From Dorea longicatena (GTDB taxonomy: Bacteria > Bacillota > Clostridia > Lachnospirales > Lachnospiraceae): DNA of 64,000 nucleotides. The DNA lies in contig NZ_CP102280.1 in the NCBI RefSeq assembly GCF_025150085.1, positions 2,305,001 to 2,369,000 on the forward strand, given 5' to 3'. The notes beneath the pieces are model-generated. The model had not been told where the DNA came from, searched no databases, and worked only from the letters and a program-made list of their open reading frames with translations. A program made the position numbers and the translations under genes. Positions 44,580 to 52,388 of the stretch are shown one piece after another (the first letter of the stretch is position 1; every line of letters begins with the position of its first letter).

Positions 44580-44645
44580 TTATTTTACATGCGCGCAAGC
44601 GCAACAACATCGCATTCGTCCCCACATTCGCTTTTCTTTTGTCAT
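44580..44645 (-). CDS. Cysteine-rich leader peptide upstream of cysK
   Basis: 21-codon ORF, ATG at 44645, TAA at 44582-44580. Residues 12-18 are R-C-C-C-A-C-A, from codons TGT TGT TGC GCT TGC GCG. It is read from the distal promoter and lies 104 bases before cysK. GGGAG and AGGA precede the ATG. Four cysteines in 21 residues, three in a row, suggest translation that senses cysteinyl-tRNA. No strong terminator follows, so the output mechanism is unclear. Chance cannot be fully excluded, but a second such ORF lies ahead of the GST operon. Confidence 0.65.
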   Translation of the reverse strand: MTKEKRMWGRMRCCCACAHVK

Positions 44646-44680
44646 TATCCTGCACGCTCCCTTCCGTTCTTTAAACTAAA

Positions 44681-44764
44681 TAAAGCCAATCCTTATATTT
44701 CCTATTGTTTTGATAGGTTTTATGGATTGGTTTTATTATATTACCGCTATGTCATATTTGTCAA
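44681..44764 (-). promoter_or_regulatory. Distal cysK promoter with operator hairpin
   Basis: Minus strand TTGACA (44759-44764), 18-base spacer, TATAAT (44735-44740). Just downstream CCTAT-CAAAACA-ATAGG (44701-44717), a perfect inverted repeat, is nested inside a second inverted repeat (44681-44692 with 44724-44735). The outer stem may also end the preceding DUF6483-like gene. Confidence 0.65.
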
Positions 44765-44779
44765 GTATGTTTTACAGTT

Positions 44780-45163
44780 TTATCTGTATATCAAATCAAT
44801 AACATTTAATATTCCATAATGCTCCGCAACCATCTTCAGCCCTTTTTTAATTTTTTCGTGACTATAATTCTTCGACAATAATGCATCTTCCGTCAGTTCA
44901 TTTAGATATCCATAGAATACAAGCGCTTTTTCTAAAGCTCCTTCTTTATCCGCATCTACAAGCGTTAATATCTCCTCTTCTATCTTCTTAATGTTATCTA
45001 TACCACTTTGTCCGTTTGCAGCTTCTAACATTTTTTTGTTTTCGCTTTTAATTGTTCCCTCTGAAATATTTACAGGTACACCTGTATCCTTGTTTAATAA
45101 TAACTTCACCATTGTTCTTATAACTTCATTATTCATTCTTATTATATAATCCTGCTCATACAT
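44780..45163 (-). CDS. DUF6483-like small protein of unknown function
   Basis: 127 aa from the ATG at 45163, which has GGAGGAG 8 bases upstream. All-helical look with MYEQDYIIRMNNEVIRTMVKLL at the start, a pattern I associate with the DUF6483 family of Clostridia. No membrane span, no catalytic motif. It is a single-gene unit between the GST operon terminator and the cysK region. Function is unknown. Confidence 0.6.
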   Translation of the reverse strand: MYEQDYIIRMNNEVIRTMVKLLLNKDTGVPVNISEGTIKSENKKMLEAANGQSGIDNIKKIEEEILTLVDADKEGALEKALVFYGYLNELTEDALLSKNYSHEKIKKGLKMVAEHYGILNVIDLIYR

Positions 45164-45298
45164 ATATTTCACTCCTCCGATTATTAAATCATTCCAAAAC
45201 TGGATGTTCCGAAATTTTAATACTAGTGTATCTCCGAAAAATACTTTCTCTAAAATATTATACATCCCGGTATCTTCCCGTGTACACTTTTATATCAC

Positions 45299-45343
45299 AA
45301 AAAGCTGTCTGGTTAGCATACCTTCATAACCTGACAGCTTTTT
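45299..45343. terminator. Bidirectional terminator after the GST operon
   Basis: AAAAAGCTGTCTGGTTA pairs with TAACCTGACAGCTTTTT (one mismatch), with T-runs on both strands. It ends the operon whose last gene stops at 45366. Confidence 0.85.
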
Positions 45344-45365
45344 TATTTTTCTAATCTCTTATATT

Positions 45366-46331
45366 TTATTTTTCTGAAAGCTTCTCTCTTCCATGTGGAA
45401 GCAGCCACGCTTCTTCATCCGGTCCTTTTGCAATGATCTGATGAATATTTCCAGGATTGCAGTCAATGTGATAATGTTTTTTGATTGCCGCAAAATCTGT
45501 CGTATCCCCGAATCCCGGTGTCTGATACAGGTCTCTTGCATAAGCCCACAGATTATCATAATCTCTCAGACGCTTCTTATTCACACGAAAGATATTATGA
45601 TAAGCCACATCGAATCTTGTCAGTGTTACATATAACCGGACATCCGATTCTGTAATCTTATCTCCGAACAGATATCTTCTGTCGGCCAGTCTTTCCTCCA
45701 ACCAGTCCAGACGGTTGAATACCATATGATAAGCTTCCTCATATGCCTCCTGGTTTCTCGCAAATCCTGCTTTGTACACTCCGTTATTTACTTCTCTGAA
45801 AATGATATCATTCAGGGCATCGATCTCTTCCCGGAACTCTTCCGGATAAAGATCCGGAGCTCCCGGTTTGTGATATTTCTTCCATGCAGTCTCAAAATAC
45901 AGTGTCAGATGAAAGTAATCATTATTTACAACTTTCTTCGTCTTCAGATCAACCAGTGCCGGTACGGTAAATCTTCCCTGATAATCCGGGTCTGCGTTTA
46001 AATACACTTCGCTGATGTAGTGGATTCCAAGTACCGGATCTACGTCACCTTCATCCAGGGTAAATGCCCAGTCGCTTCTTGATACATTCGGACGCTTTGG
46101 GTCTGCTTTTCCGACACTGATCACATCCTCCAGTCCCAGTAATTTTCTCACGATAATACTTCTGTGCGCCCACGGGCATACCGGTGCCCAGAGAAGTCTG
46201 TATCTACCGGCTTCTACCGGGAGTTGTCCTTCTTCTTCTCCGAATGGTGTATCAAACCGGTTCTTCTGCCGTACGAATTTTCCACTTTTATCTACTTCTT
46301 TTCCAGTCCATTTATCTGATGATATTCTCAT
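45366..46331 (-). CDS. Glutathionyl-hydroquinone-reductase-like GST (1)
   Basis: 321 aa, Xi-class GST (YqjG/ECM4 family). Thioredoxin-like N-domain with active Cys in APVCPWAHRS (canonical CPWA motif), VPALVDLKTKKVVNNDY, and a helical C-domain ending YDNLWAYARDLYQTPGF. In other bacteria these enzymes reduce glutathionyl-hydroquinones. Most Clostridia are thought not to make glutathione, so the thiol partner may differ. It is last in a large sulfur-type operon and is the only copy here with intact CPW. Confidence 0.88.
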   Translation of the reverse strand: MRISSDKWTGKEVDKSGKFVRQKNRFDTPFGEEEGQLPVEAGRYRLLWAPVCPWAHRSIIVRKLLGLEDVISVGKADPKRPNVSRSDWAFTLDEGDVDPVLGIHYISEVYLNADPDYQGRFTVPALVDLKTKKVVNNDYFHLTLYFETAWKKYHKPGAPDLYPEEFREEIDALNDIIFREVNNGVYKAGFARNQEAYEEAYHMVFNRLDWLEERLADRRYLFGDKITESDVRLYVTLTRFDVAYHNIFRVNKKRLRDYDNLWAYARDLYQTPGFGDTTDFAAIKKHYHIDCNPGNIHQIIAKGPDEEAWLLPHGREKLSEK

Positions 46332-46448
46332 TCTTTTGTTCTCCTCTCGTATTCATTGTCTCCGAATCTATATCCGTCCGGCAGTCTACATTTTCTTTAT
46401 CTGTTTTTATCCAAATGCTCATGTTCTAAATCTCCTGCTTATACACTA

Positions 46449-46471
46449 AGAACCTGCCCGCAGCAGGTTCT
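46449..46471 (-). terminator. Hairpin between the ABC genes and GST (1)
   Basis: AGAACCTGC pairs perfectly with GCAGGTTCT around a 5-base loop directly after the ATPase stop. The following sequence is not U-rich, so it may stabilise the 3' end or only partly terminate. Confidence 0.5.
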
Positions 46472-46475
46472 GTAA

Positions 46476-47234
46476 CTAGATAGAATATTCCGGTTCCACC
46501 ATACGGTTGATCTTTGCAAAGAACTCTCTCACACGATCACTCTTTGGATGATTGAACACTTCCTTCGGAGGTCCGTCCTCGATGATCTTACCATTCTCAA
46601 GGAAGATAACTCTTGTTGCAACATTCTTTACAAAGTTCATCTCATGAGATACTAAAAGCATTGTATATCCTTCATTCGCTGCCTTCTTGATCGTATCCAG
46701 TACTTCTCCTACAAGCTCCGGATCCAGTGCAGATGTCGGCTCATCGAGAAGTAACAGTTCCGGCTCCATTGCGAGTGCTCTTGCGATCGCAACTCTCTGC
46801 TGTTGTCCTCCGGATAAATGTGCCGGATAATGATTCGCCCATTCCAGAAGTCCTACGTTCTTAAGCTGTTCTCTTGCGATCTCTTCTGCTTTTTTCTTGT
46901 CCATTTTCTTTACGATGATCAGGCCTTCCATTACATTTTCCAATGCTGTCTTTTTGGAAAAGAGATTGAATCCCTGGAATACCATGCTGGTCTTTTTTCT
47001 AAGCTCTACCAGTGACTTTTTATCACTGCGTGCCAGATCTACGCTCAGGTCTCCGATGCTGATGCTTCCGCTTTCCGGCTTCTCTAACCTGTTCAGGCAG
47101 CGTAAGAATGTTGACTTTCCGGTTCCGGATGGTCCGATGATCGCTACAACATCACCTTTGTTGATGTTCAGGTCGATGCCGTTTAAGACCACGTTATTAT
47201 TGAATTTTTTGGAAATATTTTTCACTTCAATCAT
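46476..47234 (-). CDS. Polar amino acid (cystine-type) ABC transporter ATPase
   Basis: 252 aa. Walker A GPSGTGKST, signature LSGGQQQR, Walker [15 protein letters not shown]. The GlnQ/TcyC/TcyN type, with N-terminal VKNISKKFNNNVVLNGIDL. It energises import of a polar amino acid or related sulfur compound. Its start overlaps the permease stop by 4 bases. Confidence 0.93.
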   Translation of the reverse strand: MIEVKNISKKFNNNVVLNGIDLNINKGDVVAIIGPSGTGKSTFLRCLNRLEKPESGSISIGDLSVDLARSDKKSLVELRKKTSMVFQGFNLFSKKTALENVMEGLIIVKKMDKKKAEEIAREQLKNVGLLEWANHYPAHLSGGQQQRVAIARALAMEPELLLLDEPTSALDPELVGEVLDTIKKAANEGYTMLLVSHEMNFVKNVATRVIFLENGKIIEDGPPKEVFNHPKSDRVREFFAKINRMVEPEYSI

Positions 47235-47974
47235 TGGTTCAATGCCCCCTCATCTGTCTGTATTGCCGGTGCATTCTCCGGTATGCGGATCTTCTTCTCA
47301 ATCAGTTTGATTCCCTGCTCTACGATGATCGTAATGATCCAGTAAATGATCGCCAGAGATACATAGACTTCAAAGTAACGGTATGTACGTCCTGCGATGA
47401 TCTTTCCTGCTGCCGTCATCTCTACAACCGCACAGACGAATGCAAGCGATGTTCCCTTGATCAGTCCGATAAAGGAGTTACCAAGTGAAGGTAATGCAAC
47501 TACGATTGCTTCCGGAAGAATCACTCTTCGTAATGCCTGGAAATATGTCATGCCAAGTGCATTGGCTGCCTCGATCTGTCCCTTCGGTACAGATTCCAGT
47601 GAAGCTCTGATCACTTCTGCATTGTATGCCGATTCATTGACTGCCAGTGCGATAAATGCATAGATGATCGGTGCCACGCCGTTGGCATTATAATTCGTTT
47701 CATATTTCAAATTGATGGCTTTTAAGATCATCGGGATTCCAAAGTATGTTACATACAACTGTACCAGTACCGGAGTTCCACGGATCACTGAAATATACAG
47801 ATTGGCAAGCTGTTTTAATACCGGTATCTTTTTCATCTTGATCAGTGCGAGGATCAGTCCGAGGATCAGGCTGACGATCATGGATACCACTGCCAGTTCC
47901 AGTGTCACCGGCAGATAGGTTAACAGATCCGGTATCTGGGTAAATACCATCTTAATATCAAATAAATTACTCAT
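47231..47974 (-). CDS. Polar amino acid (cystine-type) ABC permease
   Basis: 247 aa, about five membrane spans. The HisM/TcyB-type motifs are IRGTPVLVQLYVTYFG and the EAA loop EAANALGMTYFQALRRVILPEA. It overlaps the ATPase gene. Together with the binding protein it forms one importer; cystine or a modified cysteine is inferred from the operon and promoter. Confidence 0.92.
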   Translation of the reverse strand: MSNLFDIKMVFTQIPDLLTYLPVTLELAVVSMIVSLILGLILALIKMKKIPVLKQLANLYISVIRGTPVLVQLYVTYFGIPMILKAINLKYETNYNANGVAPIIYAFIALAVNESAYNAEVIRASLESVPKGQIEAANALGMTYFQALRRVILPEAIVVALPSLGNSFIGLIKGTSLAFVCAVVEMTAAGKIIAGRTYRYFEVYVSLAIIYWIITIIVEQGIKLIEKKIRIPENAPAIQTDEGALNQ

Positions 47975-48007
47975 GCTGATTCTTCCTTTCTGGATTCCAG
48001 ACTGATG

Positions 48008-48883
48008 TTAGTTTGAAGTTTTTTCAAACTGATCATCTTCCGGAGCTGTATCCTGTCCGAAATATTTCTGGCTTAATTTGCTAAGTGTTCCATCCTTTTT
48101 CAGTTCTTTTAACTGCTCGTCTACTTTGTCTCTGAGTTCTTCCTGATCTTTCGGGAAAATGTAATAAGCATAGCTGTTATCTGCGATTGCTTTTGCATCT
48201 TCATCAGAGATCTGATTAGCAACTACATCATAGTTGTATTCTTTCTGATATGCGTTGTACATTGCCACATCAATGATTGCAAGATCTGTTGTTCCATCTT
48301 CGATATGCTGTAATGTGATTGCTGTATCTGCATCAGTATAAGTAATGTCGATTTTCTTATCCGGATTCTTTTCATTCCAGCTCTCGATTGCTGTTGTAAC
48401 ACTGACACCGGACTGTCCTTCAAAGGATTTTCCTGCTGCATCTGCAAATGTTTTTACTTCCGGTGCACCTTTTTTGGTAATGAATACATATCCGATTTTG
48501 TCATATGGATAAGAGTACAGATAAGATTTCGCTCTTTCTTCATTGTATGAGAAGTTATTGACTCCGATCTGATAAGTTCCGCTTGTAACTCCGGAGAATA
48601 CAGAAGGGATATCTGTTACTTCAATCTGAAGATCATATCCGTCTAAACGGTCAAAGATTTCTTTTAATACTTCGACATCATATCCTGTTGTCTCATTGTC
48701 ATCCCCTACATAGGTATAAGGCTTTACATTCGCTCCGGTTCCTGCTTTTACTGTTACCGTCTTCGTTCCGCCGGAACTTTTGCTGTCACTTTTGGAAGAT
48801 CCGGATCCTCCGGCACATCCGGTTGCCAGTACTCCAAGTGCTACAGTGATTGCTGCTATGCTTACCAGTTTATTTTTTTTCAT
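48008..48883 (-). CDS. Amino acid (cystine-type) binding lipoprotein
   Basis: 291 aa. Lipoprotein signal with lipobox LATGC (Cys23), a Gly/Ser/Lys linker, then a family-3 solute-binding domain (NVKPYTYVGDDNETTGYDVEVLKEIFDRL... FNNFSYNEERAKSY type). The YDVEVLKEIF and VNNFSYNEER signatures suit TcyA/TcyJ-like cystine receptors. It is lipid-anchored outside the membrane. Confidence 0.9.
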   Translation of the reverse strand: MKKNKLVSIAAITVALGVLATGCAGGSGSSKSDSKSSGGTKTVTVKAGTGANVKPYTYVGDDNETTGYDVEVLKEIFDRLDGYDLQIEVTDIPSVFSGVTSGTYQIGVNNFSYNEERAKSYLYSYPYDKIGYVFITKKGAPEVKTFADAAGKSFEGQSGVSVTTAIESWNEKNPDKKIDITYTDADTAITLQHIEDGTTDLAIIDVAMYNAYQKEYNYDVVANQISDEDAKAIADNSYAYYIFPKDQEELRDKVDEQLKELKKDGTLSKLSQKYFGQDTAPEDDQFEKTSN

Positions 48884-48952
48884 AATACATTCTCCCTCTT
48901 TATACTTTGTTCGTTTCTCTGTTTTTCATCTGTATTTTCTGTTCGCTGCAGG

Positions 48953-49384
48953 TTACAGCTGTTTTTCCGTCATGATACACTGAAATGCTCCGGTTCCTGT
49001 AATCTGCTTTGGATCAGCCACATAACCAAGCTTTTCATAAAATCCAACTGCTTCGGTTCTGGAGTTGATAAAGATCTTTTTCACACCGCGTTCTGCAAAC
49101 CACTCTTCTGCCGCAGTGATCGCCGCTGCTCCATAATGCTGTCCGCGATATTCCTTAAGTGTTGCGACTCTTTCAATCTTTCCGGTATTTTCATCCAGCT
49201 GATGCAGTCTGCAGGTCGATACCGGATGGATTCCATCCAGCACCAGTATGTATTCATCGCCTGCCTTATCTTCACCGAATTCCATCTCCAGTGACACACC
49301 AAATCCATTGCACATGGCCTCAGTCCTCACATAATGGACTCCTGCGATCTCCCATTCTTTATCTGTTACACGGATTGCTTCCAT
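48953..49384 (-). CDS. GNAT-family N-acetyltransferase
   Basis: 143 aa. Acetyl-CoA-binding signature ERVATLKEYRGQHYGAAAI then FINSRTEAVGFYEKLGYV. The N-terminal EIAGVHYVRTEAM suggests an ElaA/YjcF-like member. By analogy with B. subtilis SnaA in the S-methylcysteine salvage operon it may acetylate an imported S-modified cysteine, but this is inference from the operon. AGGAGGAAG precedes the start. Confidence 0.85.
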   Translation of the reverse strand: MEAIRVTDKEWEIAGVHYVRTEAMCNGFGVSLEMEFGEDKAGDEYILVLDGIHPVSTCRLHQLDENTGKIERVATLKEYRGQHYGAAAITAAEEWFAERGVKKIFINSRTEAVGFYEKLGYVADPKQITGTGAFQCIMTEKQL

Positions 49385-49420
49385 CGGTTCTTCCTCCTGT
49401 TTTTTGTATCTGTTTTCTGC

Positions 49421-50458
49421 CTATTTTTCTGCTTTCCACTTATGAGCCGGATCCTTACTTAGTGCTTCTCTTCCGGTTGGCTGGCTCCAGATTGTATCCC
49501 AGTCCGTCTCCTGTACAACAATGTCGTAATATACATTCTCCCAGTAATCTTCCGGTGCATGCGTAAGATCCTCAGATGCTGCGAAATCTTTGAAATATGT
49601 ATTGTGTCTGAATGCCGGGATCTGATACAGATCTCTTGCATATGGCCACAGGTTCTTGTAATCTACCAGTCTGTGTACGCAAGGTCCGATATTTCTGGAA
49701 TAGCTGTAGTCAAATCTTGCAAGTGTTGTATACAGACGGATGTCACTGTCTGTGATGTAATCACCAAATAAGAATCTCTGATTCTCCAGACGCTTGTCCA
49801 TTGCTTCCAGTCCTGCGAAGAATGTCTCATATCCGTCCTTGAATGCCTGTAAACTTTCTGCAAACTGTGCGCGGTATACGGCATTATTGACATTTTCGAA
49901 TAACCATACATTCAGCTTATCGATCTCTTCTCTTAATTCTTCCGGATAAAGGTCCGGTGCGCCTTTTTTATGAAATGGTTTAAATGCTGTCTCGAAATGA
50001 TTCGTCAGATGGTGGTAATCGTTATTTACTACCTTTTTCTCTTTGTAATCTACCAATGCCGGTACGGTAGTTCTTCCTTCATAATCATCATCTGCGTTGT
50101 AATATAATTCACTTAAGAACTGTGCTCCCGTCTCCTTGTTAATATGATTCGGTGAGTTTACGAATTCCCATCCAAGTGGTTTTTCATAATCGCCCCAGTC
50201 TACGATTTCAACTTTGATTGCCTTATCAAGTCCGAGTAACTCTCTTGCGATCGATGCTCTGTTGGACCAGTTGCATCCTTTTCCCCAGAATAAGATATAT
50301 CTGTCTGCTTCTACCGGGTTTTCTCCTTCTCCGAATCCTTTTGTGAAATGATTCGGCTGTCTGTGAAAGTTTCCATATTCATCTATTTCCTGACCAGACT
50401 CTGTAGGTCTGACTCTGATCTGTCTTCCGTTTACTTCATAATATTCATGTTCTGCCAT
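49421..50458 (-). CDS. Glutathionyl-hydroquinone-reductase-like GST (2)
   Basis: 345 aa. Same fold as GST (1), but the active-site motif is GKGCNWSNRAS, so Cys is kept while the Pro-Trp-Ala of CPWA is changed to Asn-Trp-Ser. TTVPALVDYKEKKVVNNDYHHLTN and a C-terminal KNLWPYARDLYQIPAF helix are conserved. It lies between GST (3) and the acetyltransferase on one transcript. Confidence 0.85.
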   Translation of the reverse strand: MAEHEYYEVNGRQIRVRPTESGQEIDEYGNFHRQPNHFTKGFGEGENPVEADRYILFWGKGCNWSNRASIARELLGLDKAIKVEIVDWGDYEKPLGWEFVNSPNHINKETGAQFLSELYYNADDDYEGRTTVPALVDYKEKKVVNNDYHHLTNHFETAFKPFHKKGAPDLYPEELREEIDKLNVWLFENVNNAVYRAQFAESLQAFKDGYETFFAGLEAMDKRLENQRFLFGDYITDSDIRLYTTLARFDYSYSRNIGPCVHRLVDYKNLWPYARDLYQIPAFRHNTYFKDFAASEDLTHAPEDYWENVYYDIVVQETDWDTIWSQPTGREALSKDPAHKWKAEK

Positions 50459-50512
50459 CTTACGATTCCTGCCTTTCTGTATTGTTCTTCTATATCGCTG
50501 CTGTATATTTTC

Positions 50513-51547
50513 TTAATCCTGTTTTTCTGTTCTGAATTTATTACCCGGATCGCTGCTGAGTCTTGCTCTGTTATGAGGTGCTCCCCAGTATGCATCAAAG
50601 TCAATCTCATCTAAGAATCTTGCATTGAATGACTCGAATGTTCTTCCCTGTTTCTTGTTATCCGGATTTGCAAAATCTTTAAAATATGTATTGTTCTTGA
50701 ATGCCGGAATCTGATACAGGTCTCTTGCATATGCCCACAGGTTCTTGTAAGTGAACAGTGGACGTTTGGTGTGTCCGAGCTGATGTGTATAACGGATATC
50801 CAGTCTTGCAAGTGTTACATAAAGTCTCACATCACTGTCTGTTACATAATCTCCGAATAAGAATCTTCGGTTCTCCAGTCTTTCTTCCAGCAGATCCATT
50901 GCTGCATAGAAGGAATTGTATGCATCCCAGTAAGCTTCTTTTGATCTGCAGAAGGTTGTCTTGTATACTCCGTTGTTGATGTTATCGAACAACCAGTCGT
51001 TCAGTTCATCGATCTCATCTCTTAGCTCCTCCGGATACAGCTCCGGCGCATTCTTTTTATGGAATGGTTTGAAATCTACTTCAAAATAATTAGTCAGCTT
51101 ATGATAATCGTTATTTACTACTTTTCCTGTCTTTACATCGATCAGTGCAGGTACGGTAGTTCTTCCTGTGTAATCATCGTCTGCTTTATAATATGCTTCA
51201 CTTAAAAACTGGATGTCCAGAACCGGATCTACGTTATCTTTGTCATATACGAATTCCCATCCGAGGTTCTTTTCGTGCTCCGCATGATCTACCATATTCA
51301 CGCTGATCGCTTCATCTAATCCAAGAAGTTCTCTTACAATAGAAGCTCTGTTAGACCAGTGGCAAAGCTTTGCCCACACCAGCCTGTATCTGCCCGCTTC
51401 TACCGGATTCTTTCCTTCTCCGAATCCTTCAGTGAAATGATTCGGCTGACGGACGAAATATCCATTCTCATCTACTTCTGAAACTGTCTCTACCGGACGA
51501 ACTCTAATCTTTCTTCCATTTACTACTTCATAATCAAATTCTGCCAT
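50513..51547 (-). CDS. Glutathionyl-hydroquinone-reductase-like GST (3)
   Basis: 344 aa. Active-site motif AKLCHWSNRAS; close relative of GST (2) (same AEF/H-Y-EVNGR-IRVRP opening and NHFTEGFGEG-NPVEA). The ATG at 51547 has AAGGAG 8 bases upstream; a 54-codon frame extension upstream, crossing the intergenic space, is not translated in my view. Two paralogues side by side point to local duplication. Confidence 0.85.
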   Translation of the reverse strand: MAEFDYEVVNGRKIRVRPVETVSEVDENGYFVRQPNHFTEGFGEGKNPVEAGRYRLVWAKLCHWSNRASIVRELLGLDEAISVNMVDHAEHEKNLGWEFVYDKDNVDPVLDIQFLSEAYYKADDDYTGRTTVPALIDVKTGKVVNNDYHKLTNYFEVDFKPFHKKNAPELYPEELRDEIDELNDWLFDNINNGVYKTTFCRSKEAYWDAYNSFYAAMDLLEERLENRRFLFGDYVTDSDVRLYVTLARLDIRYTHQLGHTKRPLFTYKNLWAYARDLYQIPAFKNNTYFKDFANPDNKKQGRTFESFNARFLDEIDFDAYWGAPHNRARLSSDPGNKFRTEKQD

Positions 51548-51650
51548 GTCACTGTCTCCTTTTTTCTGACTTTCTTCTATCTTTTCTTCTGTTTTATTCG
51601 AACAGATCTGTAGACAAATGCTGTTCTCCTTCTTATCAATACTGTATATT

Positions 51651-52097
51651 CTAAGCAAATTTCTCTGCTCTGTTGTTCGGTTCATTCCAGTAACTTTCAT
51701 CCGGTCCAAGTCCTACGATCTGATATGGATTTTCTTCTTTGGTTCCGAGAAGTTCTTCTTGTTTGATCTTTTCGAAATCTGCAAATTCTTTATACTCCGG
51801 AATGCTGTATAATTCTTTTGCGTAATTCCAAAGGTTGTCATAATCCCTCAATGCCTTTCTATTCAGTCTCTGTTTGAAATAATAGACTGCATCGAACCGG
51901 ATCAAGATGTCGTATAATCGCTTGTCTTCCTCTGTAATCTCATTTCCTTCCAGGTATCTGTTGTCATTCAACAACTTTTCCAGATTATCGAGGATCTGAA
52001 ATACATGATCATATGCTTTTTCATACGCTTCCTGCTTAACTGCTTCGCCGGCCGCTTTTATTTCTTTTTGTAATTCATCAATCAGTTTTACTGCCAT
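51651..52097 (-). CDS. Stand-alone GST C-terminal helical domain protein
   Basis: 148 aa. From residue 24 on it aligns by eye with the C-terminal half of the GSTs downstream (YEKAYDHVFQILDNLEKLL..., RALRDYDNLWNYAKELYSIPEY, ending PDESYWNEPNNRAEKF). The thioredoxin-like N-domain with the active Cys is missing. AAAGGAG precedes its start and the frame is intact, so it is probably a real truncated paralogue, perhaps a partner for the full-length copies. It is the first structural gene after the attenuator. Confidence 0.75.
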   Translation of the reverse strand: MAVKLIDELQKEIKAAGEAVKQEAYEKAYDHVFQILDNLEKLLNDNRYLEGNEITEEDKRLYDILIRFDAVYYFKQRLNRKALRDYDNLWNYAKELYSIPEYKEFADFEKIKQEELLGTKEENPYQIVGLGPDESYWNEPNNRAEKFA

Positions 52098-52130
52098 TTT
52101 CGAACTCCTTTCATCGTGTCCGCCTATCTG

Positions 52131-52172
52131 GATATAATAAAAGCGGATACATCCTGATATCGTGTACCCGCT
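52131..52172 (-). terminator. Attenuator terminator after the Cys leader peptide
   Basis: Minus strand AGCGGGTACA pairs with TGTATCCGCT (one G-U) and is followed by TTTATTATATC. It lies between the cysteine-rich leader ORF and the first structural gene, so it can abort the transcript before the operon. Its 3' arm (TGTATCC, 52145-52151) can pair with GGATACA of the leader (52225-52231). Confidence 0.75.
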
Positions 52173-52215
52173 TCTTCTTATCTCTATCTTATCTCAGGTA
52201 ACATGATATGCATGA

Positions 52216-52299
52216 TTAACAAGCTGTATCCATCATCGACATCATACAGCAACAACACATCATGTTCTTTTTGCTTGTTTCTACATATCTTCTTACCAT
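52216..52299 (-). CDS. Cysteine/methionine-rich leader peptide of the GST operon
   Basis: 27-codon ORF, ATG at 52299, TAA at 52218-52216, with AAGGAG 9 bases before the ATG. Residues 13-23 read M-M-C-C-C-C-M-M-S-M-M and the last residue is again Cys. The four Cys codons are TGT TGT TGC TGT (52257-52246). The last two overlap the 5' arm of a hairpin GCTGTAT/ATACAGC (52244-52250 with 52223-52229). Ribosome stalling at these codons when cysteine is short would open it and could prevent the terminator downstream. Classical attenuation is inferred from this layout. Confidence 0.75.
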   Translation of the reverse strand: MVRRYVETSKKNMMCCCCMMSMMDTAC

Positions 52300-52331
52300 C
52301 GCTTTGTTCTCCTTTTTTGTATTTTAGTTTT

Positions 52332-52388
52332 CCTATCTGTTTGATATGTTTTGTATTATATTCATATATTTCCTATTTGTCAACTATG
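52332..52388 (-). promoter_or_regulatory. Promoter and two operators of the GST/ABC operon
   Basis: Minus strand TTGACA (52378-52383), 17-base spacer, TATAAT (52355-52360). One operator CATAG-TTGACAA-ATAGG (52372-52388) covers the -35; a second, CATAT-CAAACAG-ATAGG (52332-52348), covers the start site. The -35 half is almost identical to that of the proximal cysK promoter. Confidence 0.8.

Noticed and set aside
51548..51709. 54-codon N-terminal extension of GST (3)
   Set aside because: The extension overlaps the end of the preceding gene in another frame, and AAGGAG lies correctly before the internal ATG at 51547.
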